From Tenacibaculum piscium (GTDB taxonomy: Bacteria; Bacteroidota; Bacteroidia; Flavobacteriales; Flavobacteriaceae), in the NCBI RefSeq assembly GCF_021390715.1, contig NZ_JAJGWT010000003.1, positions 248,001-312,000 on the forward strand: DNA of 64,000 nucleotides, in the 5' to 3' direction. Below the pieces are notes generated by a model. The model saw nothing but the letters and a program-made list of their open reading frames with translations. It did no database searches and was not told the DNA's origin. The position numbers were made by a program, and so were the translations under genes. Shown here piece by piece: positions 1 to 7,665 of this stretch (position 1 is the first letter of the stretch; every line of letters begins with the position of its first letter).

Positions 1-37
1 ATTGAGTGTTTAATTCTTTGTTATCCAAAGTTACCAC

Positions 38-89
38 TATCCTTAAATTAACTTGTATCCCAAAATTCAGCAATAGTATCCTTAAATTA
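38..89. repeat. 13-bp direct repeat, two copies 39 bp apart
   Basis: TATCCTTAAATTA occurs at 38-50 and again at 77-89, just beyond the 3' end of the AraC-type regulator gene. Spaced direct repeats of this size can be binding sites for a dimeric regulator, but no gene start is visible beside them in the window. The function is unknown. Confidence 0.4.
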
Positions 90-96
90 TAGTTTC

Positions 97-975
97 TTAC
101 TTTTTAGTATTTCTGTATGAAGATGGCGAACTTGTTGTTTGTCGTTTAAAAAATCGCCCAAAAGCCGAAATAGAATTAAATTGAAGTTGATACGCAATTT
201 CAGAAATTGATAAAGCAGGATTTCCTAATAAAACTAACGCTTCTTTTAACAAAGCTTCTTCAATAATTTGATGTGGTGTTTTTCCAACATTTTTCTTAGT
301 AATTTCGATTAAATATTTATTAGAAATACACAATTCACTAGCATAAAAACCAACTGATTTCTCTTCTAAAATACATTCTTGTACCAATTTATTAAAACGC
401 AGATAAATAGTTGTTTTTACATCTTTACAAGCTATTATATTTGGTGTTTTCTGTTGAATAATTTCGGCAATTTCTAAAAGCAGATTAAAAATTAAAACAC
501 GAATCATTTGTTTGGTAAATATACTTTTACACTGTTCTTTTTCTTTTATCGTATTGATAATTTTCAATAAATTTTGCGTATTTTCTTCCGATGTATGCAA
601 CACCGAATACGAACTTTGTTGAAACAACGCCATTTTTTCAATAATAAACGGATCGGAAATATTGGTCAGTAAAAAATTCTTTTCAAAAAATACGGTTTGA
701 ATTTTAAAATTAGGACTTGCATTTAAAAAATGGACAATCGTAGAAGGCGCAGAACAAAAAACACTCCCCTTTCTTATTTTATAATTAATGGCATTAATTT
801 CTAAATCAATTTCGCCATCTGTGCAAATGCAAAAGGCGTAATAATCCATGCGAAATGGATTTTCTGGAAATTTAAAAATTGATTTTCCCGAAGATATATA
901 ATAAGAGTTATGACAATCAATATTAAAAAAAGAAAGGGTGTCTTGTAAATTTTCGTAATTTTTCTGATTTTTCAT
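97..975 (-). CDS. AraC-family transcriptional regulator
   Basis: A 292-residue protein with the usual AraC layout. Residues about 20-130 look like a cupin-type sensor domain. Residues about 205-290 carry two helix-turn-helix units, with ASELCISNKYLIEITKK in the first and ISEIAYQLQFNSISAFGRFFKR in the second, the latter close to the AraC signature. It starts at an ATG and is divergent from the DoxX-like gene, with a 191-bp AT-rich gap between them. By position, control of that neighbour is plausible but not shown. The effector cannot be read from the sequence. Confidence 0.9.
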   Translation of the reverse strand: MKNQKNYENLQDTLSFFNIDCHNSYYISSGKSIFKFPENPFRMDYYAFCICTDGEIDLEINAINYKIRKGSVFCSAPSTIVHFLNASPNFKIQTVFFEKNFLLTNISDPFIIEKMALFQQSSYSVLHTSEENTQNLLKIINTIKEKEQCKSIFTKQMIRVLIFNLLLEIAEIIQQKTPNIIACKDVKTTIYLRFNKLVQECILEEKSVGFYASELCISNKYLIEITKKNVGKTPHQIIEEALLKEALVLLGNPALSISEIAYQLQFNSISAFGRFFKRQTTSSPSSYRNTKK

Positions 976-1166
976 TAATTCGTTTTATTGATTTTTTTCA
1001 ATTTAAAAAATAGCCTCTAAAAACAATTTTAAAAATAAACTATTTGAGAGCGATATTCTTACTTAAATTTATAAAAAATAAAGCTGATTTCAAAAACATT
1101 AATAAAGAAAATGAATAATCATTCTTTTTTGTATCTTGCGGAATAAAAAAGTATAAAACTCAAATT

Positions 1167-1574
1167 ATGATGACAAAAAAACAACGATTTTGGAATGTAT
1201 TAAAAATACTTCTAGCAGTATTTATGATATTTGGCGGTGTACAACATTTTATAAAACCAACTTTTTACCTGCCTTTTGTGCCTTCATTTTTACCGTTTCC
1301 GATAACGATTATTTATCTATCAGGAATTTTAGAAATTGGTTTAGGAATATTATTATTTTTGAATAAGAAATATGCAAAAATGGGCGCTTTAGGAATATTT
1401 TATTTGATGCTTTTATTTTTACCTATTCATATTTGGGATGTATTTTCAGCAACTCCTGCGATTGGTTCACATACGGCAGCGTTAATTAGAGTTCCTTTTC
1501 AATTTTTATTTATCGCTTGGTCTTGGAAAATATATAAAGAAATTTCTAACACTATTGTTATCAACAATAATTAA
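1167..1574 (+). CDS. DoxX-like small integral membrane protein
   Basis: A 135-residue protein with four predicted hydrophobic segments at about 11-28, 42-64, 72-93 and 104-124. The first segment ends in GGVQHF and the second holds LEIGLGILLFL, both typical of the DoxX/MauE-like family. Family members sit in the inner membrane; some are linked to quinone or thiol redox chemistry, but most have no defined role. It is divergent from the AraC regulator and may be its target. The ATG follows an AT-rich leader. Confidence 0.75.
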   Translation: MMTKKQRFWNVLKILLAVFMIFGGVQHFIKPTFYLPFVPSFLPFPITIIYLSGILEIGLGILLFLNKKYAKMGALGIFYLMLLFLPIHIWDVFSATPAIGSHTAALIRVPFQFLFIAWSWKIYKEISNTIVINNN

Positions 1575-1638
1575 AAAATTACAAGAAGTAAAAAATCATA
1601 AAAACGCTAAATTCCAGTGATTTTTTTCTTTCAAAGAA

Positions 1639-1705
1639 ATTGTATCGAGAGCTTTTTTAACTTTAAAATTCATCAACATAAAAAAGTTCAATTTCTCGAT
1701 ACAAT
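1639..1705. repeat. 12-bp inverted repeat between convergent genes
   Basis: ATTGTATCGAGA (1639-1650) is matched by TCTCGATACAAT (1694-1705), enclosing a 43-bp loop with T-rich and A-rich tracts. It lies between the convergent DoxX-like and DUF1684 genes, so it may act as a weak terminator. The long loop makes that uncertain. Confidence 0.4.
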
Positions 1706-1718
1706 TCTCGATGTATTT

Positions 1719-2336
1719 TTACTTTTTATATGCCTTTACGCCTGCATTTATTTCGATATCTAAATAATTATCTCTTGGTGTGATTGGGCAAGAATACCGA
1801 TTACTATACGCACAATACGGATTGTAAGCTTCATTAAAATCAATCAAAATAGTGCCGTTTTGAGTTTCATCGGTCGTTAAAACATCGATAAAACGACCGC
1901 CTTCATAACTTGTTTTTCCATTTGTTTTATCAAAAAAAGGCAAAAATAAATGATTTTGATATTTTTCACTCGGTTTTATATCCTTATAAATAGCGAGTTC
2001 AAAATTTTTATCAGCAATTTTAAACGAAACAATTCCATATTTTTTGTAAACCACAACCGTTCCTTTTGTCGTTGGAAAATGAAAATTCGGAGCATCGGGC
2101 GTTTTAACGATTTTTGCCGTAACTTTATACATATCATCAATTTTGAAAAAATCCAATCCTTTAAATTTTCGCAAACCTCTTTTGGTTAAAGGTGATTTTG
2201 ACGCGTCTTTAAACTCAGAATTTAGTTCTTTTTGAAAATCAGAATTTCCTAAAACTTTTCTTTTCTGCTGACTATTACAAGATTGTAACACGATTACAAA
2301 AATAATTACTAAAATTTTTCTTATACCACTATTCAT
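1719..2336 (-). CDS. DUF1684 family lipoprotein
   Basis: The open frame extends upstream to 2396, but the ATG at 2336 is preferred because it puts a lipoprotein signal peptide at the N-terminus: a hydrophobic stretch followed by LQSC, with the Cys as lipid anchor. The rest matches the DUF1684 family, which has a central beta-rich region and a C-terminal motif around FNEAYNPYCAYSNRYSCPIT, where the NPYCAY and CP positions are strongly conserved. The biochemical role of the family is not established. It is convergent with the DoxX-like gene. Confidence 0.85.
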   Translation of the reverse strand: MNSGIRKILVIIFVIVLQSCNSQQKRKVLGNSDFQKELNSEFKDASKSPLTKRGLRKFKGLDFFKIDDMYKVTAKIVKTPDAPNFHFPTTKGTVVVYKKYGIVSFKIADKNFELAIYKDIKPSEKYQNHLFLPFFDKTNGKTSYEGGRFIDVLTTDETQNGTILIDFNEAYNPYCAYSNRYSCPITPRDNYLDIEINAGVKAYKK

Positions 2337-2760
2337 ACCTAATAACTGATTGTTTATTTTATTAAAATATCTTAAATTATCAGTAAATATAACCAAGAAT
2401 AACTAGCTTTCAAAGCTACTTTACCTCTTAATTACCTACTTAATTAACCGTATTATTAATATGAAATTACCCTAATGTGTTAAAGTTCTGCTAATAAATC
2501 TTATATTTAAATATAAAATACTTATATTTAGCTTAACAAAATCGATAGTTGCGTAATAAAAAGAGCCGTTCTTACTATAATGAACTATATAAAGAAAATT
2601 TATATATAAATAAAACAATTGTATTGTTTTGTTACAAGTTAATAAAAGATTAATATATATTTGCCCCCCATTTTATTTTAGTTTTTAATCTTTTTTTGAC
2701 CAAAATTAATTACGAAACTAGAATTTTAAAGGATAATTTAATTAAATAAGTAAGTATTTT
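2337..2760. other. AT-rich divergent intergenic region
   Basis: This gap separates the divergent lipoprotein gene and the 76-residue gene. It is very AT rich with several poly-A/T tracts. Apart from the candidate promoter at 2628-2663, I see no RNA gene, hairpin or conserved element in it. Confidence 0.6.
2628..2663 (+). promoter_or_regulatory. Candidate Bacteroidota promoter for the 76-aa gene
   Basis: TATATTTG at 2656-2663 fits the -7 consensus TANNTTTG, with TTTG at 2628-2631 as a possible -33 box. The 24-nt spacing is slightly long. Transcription would start about 90 nt upstream of the ATG. Confidence 0.45.
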
Positions 2761-2991
2761 ATGAATTCAGAATTAATTAGTAAAGCAGACGAATTTGAAC
2801 ACCGAAAATTCAAATTTATTACTACTAGTGATAGAATATTAGCTTCAAGAGAAGTAAAATCTCTAATACTAGAGATAAACGAAGTATATAAAGAAACCAA
2901 AGATGTTGCGTTAATGGATGCAATGAAACGATTAACTGTTGTAAAACAACGAATTGAAAAACGATTAAAAGGGAAACCTTTAACTGCATAA
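2761..2991 (+). CDS. Small basic helical protein of unknown function
   Basis: A 76-residue frame starting at an ATG, rich in Lys, Glu and Arg with no membrane segment. The pattern of charged residues suggests two or three helices. It has its own candidate promoter and a strong hairpin terminator, so it looks like an independent expressed gene. I do not recognise the family. A frame on the opposite strand is lower in plausibility. Confidence 0.7.
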   Translation: MNSELISKADEFEHRKFKFITTSDRILASREVKSLILEINEVYKETKDVALMDAMKRLTVVKQRIEKRLKGKPLTA

Positions 2992-3084
2992 ATTTAAAGA
3001 CAATAAATGTAACGTAATCTACGTTTATTGTTATATTGAATAGTTTACTCATCATTTATTATTCTTGATACTATTTATTCTTGA

Positions 3085-3117
3085 AAAAAAGTTCTAGCCT
3101 AATGCTAGAACTTTTTT
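3085..3117. terminator. Hairpin terminator after small basic protein gene
   Basis: A-run plus GTTCTAGC, five-base loop, GCTAGAAC plus T-run. The stem is perfect and flanked by A and T tracts, so it could work on both strands. Confidence 0.85.
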
Positions 3118-3271
3118 AGCTTTTAGTTATTTTTAGTTTTCGTATTCCTTTTTTTAGAAGTTTTTTTATTTTTTTTCAAAAAAAATAAAACACGTATTCA
3201 CATATAAAACAATGAGTTAACAAATCAGAAGAAAAAATAACATAAAAATCATCTAAAAAAATAAAAAAAAG

Positions 3272-3302
3272 TTTGTCAGTTTCTAAAAAGATACTATATT
3301 TG
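3272..3302 (+). promoter_or_regulatory. Promoter of tRNA-Thr
   Basis: TTTG (3272-3275), 19 nt, TATATTTG (3295-3302): a near-ideal Bacteroidota -33/-7 pair located 22 nt before the tRNA 5' end. Confidence 0.8.
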
Positions 3303-3324
3303 CATCGCTTTTAAGGGCAAACAA

Positions 3325-3398
3325 GCCGATGTAGCTCAGCTGGCTAGAGCAGCTGATTTGTAATCAGCAGGTCGTGGGTTCGAGTCCCTCCATCGGCT
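3325..3398 (+). tRNA. tRNA-Thr (anticodon TGT)
   Basis: Acceptor arms GCCGATG and CATCGGC pair perfectly. The D-loop holds AGCTCAGCTGG and the T-arm holds GGTTCGAGTCC. The anticodon stem GCTGA/TCAGC encloses TTTGTAA, giving anticodon TGT. CCA is not encoded. A hairpin terminator follows within about 15 nt. Confidence 0.97.
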
Positions 3399-3410
3399 CA
3401 AAATAAAATA

Positions 3411-3443
3411 AAAAGTGCTAACTTAACGGTTAGCACTTTTTTT
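3411..3443 (+). terminator. Terminator of tRNA-Thr
   Basis: AGTGCTAAC / GTTAGCACT perfect stem with a short loop, followed by a run of T residues. It lies directly after the tRNA. Confidence 0.85.
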
Positions 3444-3471
3444 ATGCCCTTATTTTCCTAATTTTTTTCCC

Positions 3472-3479
3472 TAAATTTG
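3472..3479 (+). promoter_or_regulatory. -7 element of udk operon
   Basis: TAAATTTG fits TANNTTTG and lies 33 nt before the udk ATG. It overlaps an in-frame TTG that would otherwise extend the gene, which argues that TTG is not a start. Confidence 0.65.
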
Positions 3480-3512
3480 CTTTCATTATTTAGCTTAATA
3501 AAACACGCCTCC

Positions 3513-4127
3513 ATGAAAAATATATTTGTAATCGGTATCGCTGGCGGAACCGGTAGTGGTAAAACTACTGTTGTAAACAAAATAATTAATGAACTTCCAC
3601 AAGATGAAGTATGTATTATTTCTCAAGATTCTTACTATAGTGAAACCGAAAACTTAAGCTATGAAGAACGAACCAATATTAATTTCGACCATCCTAGAGC
3701 CATCGATTTTGAACTGCTCGTTACACATCTAAATAAGCTGAAAAATAATCAAATTATTGAACAACCTATTTATTCATTCGTTACGCACAATAGAACTAAA
3801 GATACCGTAAAAACACATCCAAGAAAAGTTGTTATTGTAGAAGGAATCTTAATTTTTAATAGCGAAAAACTAAGAAATCTTTGTGATATAAAAGTTTTTG
3901 TACATGCTGATGCCGATGAACGACTCATAAGACGAGTTCGTAGAGATATTAAAGAAAGAGGTCGTGATGTTGACGAAGTTTTAAGCAGATATCAAAATAC
4001 GCTTAAACCAATGCATCAACAATTTATTGAACCTACAAAAAATTATGCCGATATTATTATCCCCAACGATAAACATAATAATGTGGCTATTGATATTGTT
4101 AGAACCGTAATCAGCGAACGTTTATAA
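3513..4127 (+). CDS. udk: Uridine kinase
   Basis: Phosphorylates uridine and cytidine with ATP or GTP in pyrimidine salvage. The P-loop GIAGGTGSGKTT lies near the N-terminus, followed by SQDSYY, NFDHP and the EGILIF motif of the family. Later come RLIRRVRRDIKERGRD (lid region) and the PTKNYADIIIP segment. From the ATG the protein is 204 residues, the normal size; a longer frame from a TTG starts inside the promoter and is rejected. It overlaps the next gene by one base, so it heads a tight operon. Confidence 0.95.
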   Translation: MKNIFVIGIAGGTGSGKTTVVNKIINELPQDEVCIISQDSYYSETENLSYEERTNINFDHPRAIDFELLVTHLNKLKNNQIIEQPIYSFVTHNRTKDTVKTHPRKVVIVEGILIFNSEKLRNLCDIKVFVHADADERLIRRVRRDIKERGRDVDEVLSRYQNTLKPMHQQFIEPTKNYADIIIPNDKHNNVAIDIVRTVISERL

Positions 4128-4447
4128 TGATGAATCTAAAATCAATAAAAAATAAAATACCCTTTAAAATAGCAACAAATACCTATGTTATTATTTTAAC
4201 CATATTTATTACATGGATGCTTTTTTTTGATGAAAATTCCTACCTAACTCACCGAGAATTTAATAAAGAAATTGAAAAATTAGAAGTTTGGATTGACTAT
4301 CATCAAAAGAAAATTAGTGCCGATAAAAAAACAATACAAAATCTTCAAAATTCTATCGAATTGCAACGCTACGCACGTGAAAAATATTTGATGAAAAAAG
4401 AAAATGAAGATATTTATATTATAGAATTTGATACAATTCCAAAATAA
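4127..4447 (+). CDS. Septum formation initiator, FtsB/DivIC family
   Basis: A 106-residue protein with a short cytoplasmic N-terminus, one membrane span at about 17-34, then a heptad-rich coiled coil at about 44-75 and a short periplasmic tail. This is the layout of FtsB/DivIC, which with FtsL and FtsQ links the divisome to septal peptidoglycan synthesis. Two adjacent ATG codons occur at the start; either may be used. It overlaps udk and mutA by a single base at both ends. The order udk, ftsB-like, mutA is common in flavobacteria. Confidence 0.85.
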   Translation: MMNLKSIKNKIPFKIATNTYVIILTIFITWMLFFDENSYLTHREFNKEIEKLEVWIDYHQKKISADKKTIQNLQNSIELQRYAREKYLMKKENEDIYIIEFDTIPK

Positions 4448-5793
4448 TGAGCGATTATTTATTTAACGAATTCAACAAAAGTAGCCCCGCACAATGGAAA
4501 CAACAAATTCAGGTGGCACTCAAAGGAGCTGATTACAATACCCTGCTTTGGAAAACCGACCAAGGAATTACGGTTAAACCTTTTTATACTAAAGAAGATC
4601 AGACAAATACAGCAATAAACATGCCCCAAAAAGGCTTTACTGTTTGTCAATCAATTTACATTACAGCCATCGAAGAAGCTCGTATTTTTGCTATCGATTC
4701 GTTAAAGAAAGGGGCAAAAGCCATTGAATTTAAAGCCAAAAAACCCTTCGACTATAAAACTCTTTTAAAAGATATTGACTTAAAAAATACCACACTTTAT
4801 TTTAATTTTAAATTCTTAGATGCCAATTTTGTTCTCGAATTAGCAACATTTATCAACAGTGAAAAATGTTATTTTAATATCGATATTATTGGTAATTTAG
4901 TTGCCACTGGAAATTGGTTCAATAACACAAATAACGATTTTAAAGAATTTGAAAAAATCATATCAAAAATAAAGAATAGCGTTTGTATTCATACTTCAAT
5001 ATATCAAAATTCAGGAGCAAATTACACCCAACAACTCGCCTATGCACTTGCACACGCCAATGAATATTTGAATTATTTTGGAAGTGAAATCGCTCATAAA
5101 ATACATTTTAATTTTTCGGTAGGAAGTGATTATTTTTTTGAAATCGCAAAACTTAGCGCCTTTCGAATTTTATGGAACGCCCTTTTAAAAGAATATAATG
5201 TTGAAAATCAACAAGCACATCTATTTGTACAACCAAGTTTACGCAATAAAACATTGTACGATTATCATATCAATATGGTCCGTACAACTTCGGAATGTAT
5301 GAGTGCGATTTTAGGCGGTGCCGATACAATTAGCAATGTTTCTTATGATGATTTTTTTAATCATTCTAACGAATTTACACAACGAATTGCTAGGAATCAA
5401 TTGCTTATTTTACAGCAAGAAAGTGGTTTTGCAGAAGCTCAAAATTTTGCAGATGGCACGTATTATATCGAATCGATTACCCAACAATTAGTACAAAATG
5501 CCCTGACCGTTTTTAAAACAATCGAAAAAGGAGGCGGTTTTTTAAAACAATTAAAACAAGGGATTATTCAACGAAAAATTAGAGAATCAGCAACAAAAGA
5601 ACAAGAAAATTTTGATGCTGGAAAACTTGTTTTGATAGGTTCTAATACAATACAAAATCCGAAAAATAGAATGAAAAATAAAATACCGCTTTTCCCTTTT
5701 GTACAAATCAGACACGAAAAAACACGTATTCAACCTATTATTCAAAAAAGAATCACTGAAAAATTAGAACAAAAACGCTTAGAAAACGAATAA
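4447..5793 (+). CDS. mutA: Methylmalonyl-CoA mutase small (beta) subunit-like
   Basis: A 448-residue protein resembling the non-catalytic small subunit of methylmalonyl-CoA mutase, which in Bacteroidota pairs with MutB to interconvert methylmalonyl-CoA and succinyl-CoA. The N-terminus carries the WKQQIQVALKGADYNTLLW and VKPFY motifs. The barrel region includes RTTSECMSAILGGADTISNV and RIARNQLLILQQES. A separate B12-binding domain is absent, as is usual for the short flavobacterial form. It starts on the stop codon of the preceding gene. Its partner gene downstream is badly truncated, so whether this subunit still serves in a mutase is doubtful. Confidence 0.85.
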   Translation: MSDYLFNEFNKSSPAQWKQQIQVALKGADYNTLLWKTDQGITVKPFYTKEDQTNTAINMPQKGFTVCQSIYITAIEEARIFAIDSLKKGAKAIEFKAKKPFDYKTLLKDIDLKNTTLYFNFKFLDANFVLELATFINSEKCYFNIDIIGNLVATGNWFNNTNNDFKEFEKIISKIKNSVCIHTSIYQNSGANYTQQLAYALAHANEYLNYFGSEIAHKIHFNFSVGSDYFFEIAKLSAFRILWNALLKEYNVENQQAHLFVQPSLRNKTLYDYHINMVRTTSECMSAILGGADTISNVSYDDFFNHSNEFTQRIARNQLLILQQESGFAEAQNFADGTYYIESITQQLVQNALTVFKTIEKGGGFLKQLKQGIIQRKIRESATKEQENFDAGKLVLIGSNTIQNPKNRMKNKIPLFPFVQIRHEKTRIQPIIQKRITEKLEQKRLENE

Positions 5794-5868
5794 AAAATCA
5801 GCAAAAAAATATAAAGAAAAGTAAAAAATAGTAAATAACGAGCTATAAATAGTAAGTAGAAAATAAAA

Positions 5869-6648
5869 ATGAGTAGAAAAGACGTATCAAATATACAAGT
5901 ACAACAACCTAAAAAATCCGACGTTACACACAAACAACATGAGGATTTTATTGCAGGAATACCTCCTTATTTACGAGGTACTTCTCCAACAATGTATCTT
6001 GAAAAACCTTGGATAATTCATCAAGAAAGCTTGAAAAAATCAGCGAATTCAAACCAAAAAGAAGCCCTAAAAACTCCTGAAATTGAAATCGCTTACGCTT
6101 TATCCGAAGGGTTAGAACAGCTACAAAAAAACGTGAAAAAAGGCATCAATATTGATGCTATTGCTCCAAAAATAACCTTCTCTTTTGAAGTTGGCATGAA
6201 TCATTTTGAAGAAATTGCAAAAATAAGAACCGCTAGAATGTTATGGGCGAAAATTGTACAACAATTCAACCCGAAAGATGCAAAATCATCGATTTTAAAC
6301 CTACATTGTGAAACAAAAAATACTTCAAATTTTTCTTTGATTGATGACCAGCCTTTTAATAACATCACTCGAACCACTATTCAAGCAATGGCTACTGCTT
6401 TTGGAGGTACGCAAAGTTTACACACACATTCATTCGATCAAACAACGGCTTTACCAAATGATTTTTCAGCACGAATTGCTCGAAACACACAACTTTTTTT
6501 ACAAGAAGAAACCCATATCACCAAAACAATTGACCCTTGGGCTGGAAGTTATCATTTAGAAAAATTAACAGAAGATATCGCCCATAAAGCATGGAAATTA
6601 ATTACCGAAATTCAAGAACTCGGAGGCATTAATAAAGTCAAAAAATAA
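5869..6648 (+). CDS. MutB-like protein, internally deleted and C-terminally truncated
   Basis: Clearly related to the large subunit of methylmalonyl-CoA mutase but only 259 residues against about 700. The N-terminal AGIPPYLRGTSPTMYLEKPW matches the family's AGFPP..RGP..TMY..RPW. The sequence then jumps to EIEIAYALSEGLEQL, skipping about 150 residues of the barrel, including the FDLPTHRGYDSD region. It continues through GMNHFEEIAKIRTARMLWAK, TAFGGTQSLHTHSFD, DFSARIARNTQLFLQEET and DPWAGSYHLE, then stops at GGINKVKK. The entire cobalamin-binding domain (DxHxxG) is missing. The frame is unbroken over its full length. It may be a decaying remnant or a repurposed partner of MutA; catalysis as a mutase is very unlikely. 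Confidence 0.8.
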   Translation: MSRKDVSNIQVQQPKKSDVTHKQHEDFIAGIPPYLRGTSPTMYLEKPWIIHQESLKKSANSNQKEALKTPEIEIAYALSEGLEQLQKNVKKGINIDAIAPKITFSFEVGMNHFEEIAKIRTARMLWAKIVQQFNPKDAKSSILNLHCETKNTSNFSLIDDQPFNNITRTTIQAMATAFGGTQSLHTHSFDQTTALPNDFSARIARNTQLFLQEETHITKTIDPWAGSYHLEKLTEDIAHKAWKLITEIQELGGINKVKK

Positions 6649-6669
6649 GCCCAAAAATAAGCCGAAACT

Positions 6670-7548
6670 ATGAAAATACAATTTATCGATAGAAAATCTG
6701 GAAACTTAATCACCGAAACACCACCTGGTGAAGGTTTTTTGAAATTATTATATCATAATCCGTTTGGTAAAATGGCACTTTTACCGATCGTGAAACGTAA
6801 ATTTTTATCCGCTTATTATGGCAAATTAATGGACAAACCAAATTCTGTTACTAAAATTGATGATTTTGTAAAAGAATTAGACATCAATATGAATGAAGCC
6901 GAAAAATCAATAGAAAAATATACCTCTTTTAATGATTTTTTCTACAGAAAATTAAAACGTGGCGCACGCCCTATTGAAAACGGATTCGTTTCCCCTGGTG
7001 ATGGAAAAATGTTAGCTTTTGAAAATATTGCCGATATCAATAATTTCTTTGTAAAAGGACGAAAATTTACCCTAAAAGAATTTTTAGCCGATGATATATT
7101 AGCCGAAAAACATGAAAATTCTTCCTTAATTATTTTACGATTAGCTCCGAATGATTATCATCGCTATCATTTTCCGTTTAAAGGAATACCGTCGAAAATG
7201 ACCAAAATTAAAGGTAGTTATTTCTCCGTTTCTCCCTACGCATTGGCATCGAATTTTACCAAAGTTTTTTGTGAAAATAAACGAGAATATTGCATTTTAT
7301 CATCCCAAGAAAAAGGAGATATTATTGTAGCTCCTGTTGGCGCTACCATGGTCGGAACGATTATTAGCACCTATCAAAAAGAACAACCCGTAAAAAAAGG
7401 CGACGAAATGGGCTATTTTGCCTTCGGTGGCTCAACAATTGTTTTAATTATTGATAAAAATAAACTCAAAATAGATGCCGATATCCTTAAAAATACCAAA
7501 AATCATATAGAAACTTTTGTGAAAATGGGCGAAAAAATAGGCGTTTAA
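6670..7548 (+). CDS. psd: Phosphatidylserine decarboxylase family protein
   Basis: Converts phosphatidylserine to phosphatidylethanolamine, the main flavobacterial phospholipid route. The pro-enzyme motif FGGSTIV near residues 252-258 marks self-cleavage before Ser255, which becomes the pyruvoyl group. SPGDGKML, the DYHRYHFPF segment and VGATMVGTI are typical family motifs. The length of 292 residues is normal for the non-proteobacterial type. It follows the MutB-like gene by 21 nt and is probably in the same operon. Confidence 0.92.
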   Translation: MKIQFIDRKSGNLITETPPGEGFLKLLYHNPFGKMALLPIVKRKFLSAYYGKLMDKPNSVTKIDDFVKELDINMNEAEKSIEKYTSFNDFFYRKLKRGARPIENGFVSPGDGKMLAFENIADINNFFVKGRKFTLKEFLADDILAEKHENSSLIILRLAPNDYHRYHFPFKGIPSKMTKIKGSYFSVSPYALASNFTKVFCENKREYCILSSQEKGDIIVAPVGATMVGTIISTYQKEQPVKKGDEMGYFAFGGSTIVLIIDKNKLKIDADILKNTKNHIETFVKMGEKIGV

Positions 7549-7665
7549 AACTTGCTACTTTAACATTTCATTACATTTAAAAATGATGAAAACAGTAACC
7601 TTTTAAAACTTTAATCCGTAAATTCGCAGAGTTTTATACTTAGCCAATCATTAGCCAATTTACAG

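Larger units (their letters stand above)
2992..3324. other. Intergenic region before tRNA-Thr
   Basis: Contains the hairpin terminator of the upstream small gene (3085-3117), then an A/T-rich tract with no coding potential, then the tRNA promoter (3272-3302). Confidence 0.7.

Noticed and set aside
2825..3055. Minus-strand frame opposite the 76-residue gene
   Set aside because: It is a complement of the plus-strand gene with unlikely composition, and it runs into the plus-strand gene's 3' region without promoter support.
3477..3512. Extended N-terminus of uridine kinase from a TTG
   Set aside because: The TTG is part of a TAAATTTG promoter box, and the extra residues lie before the normal uridine kinase start.
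5869..6648. Frameshift as the cause of the short MutB-like protein
   Set aside because: The missing barrel and B12 domains are not encoded in any other frame nearby. The small overlapping frame at 6341-6559 is a shadow without mutase motifs.
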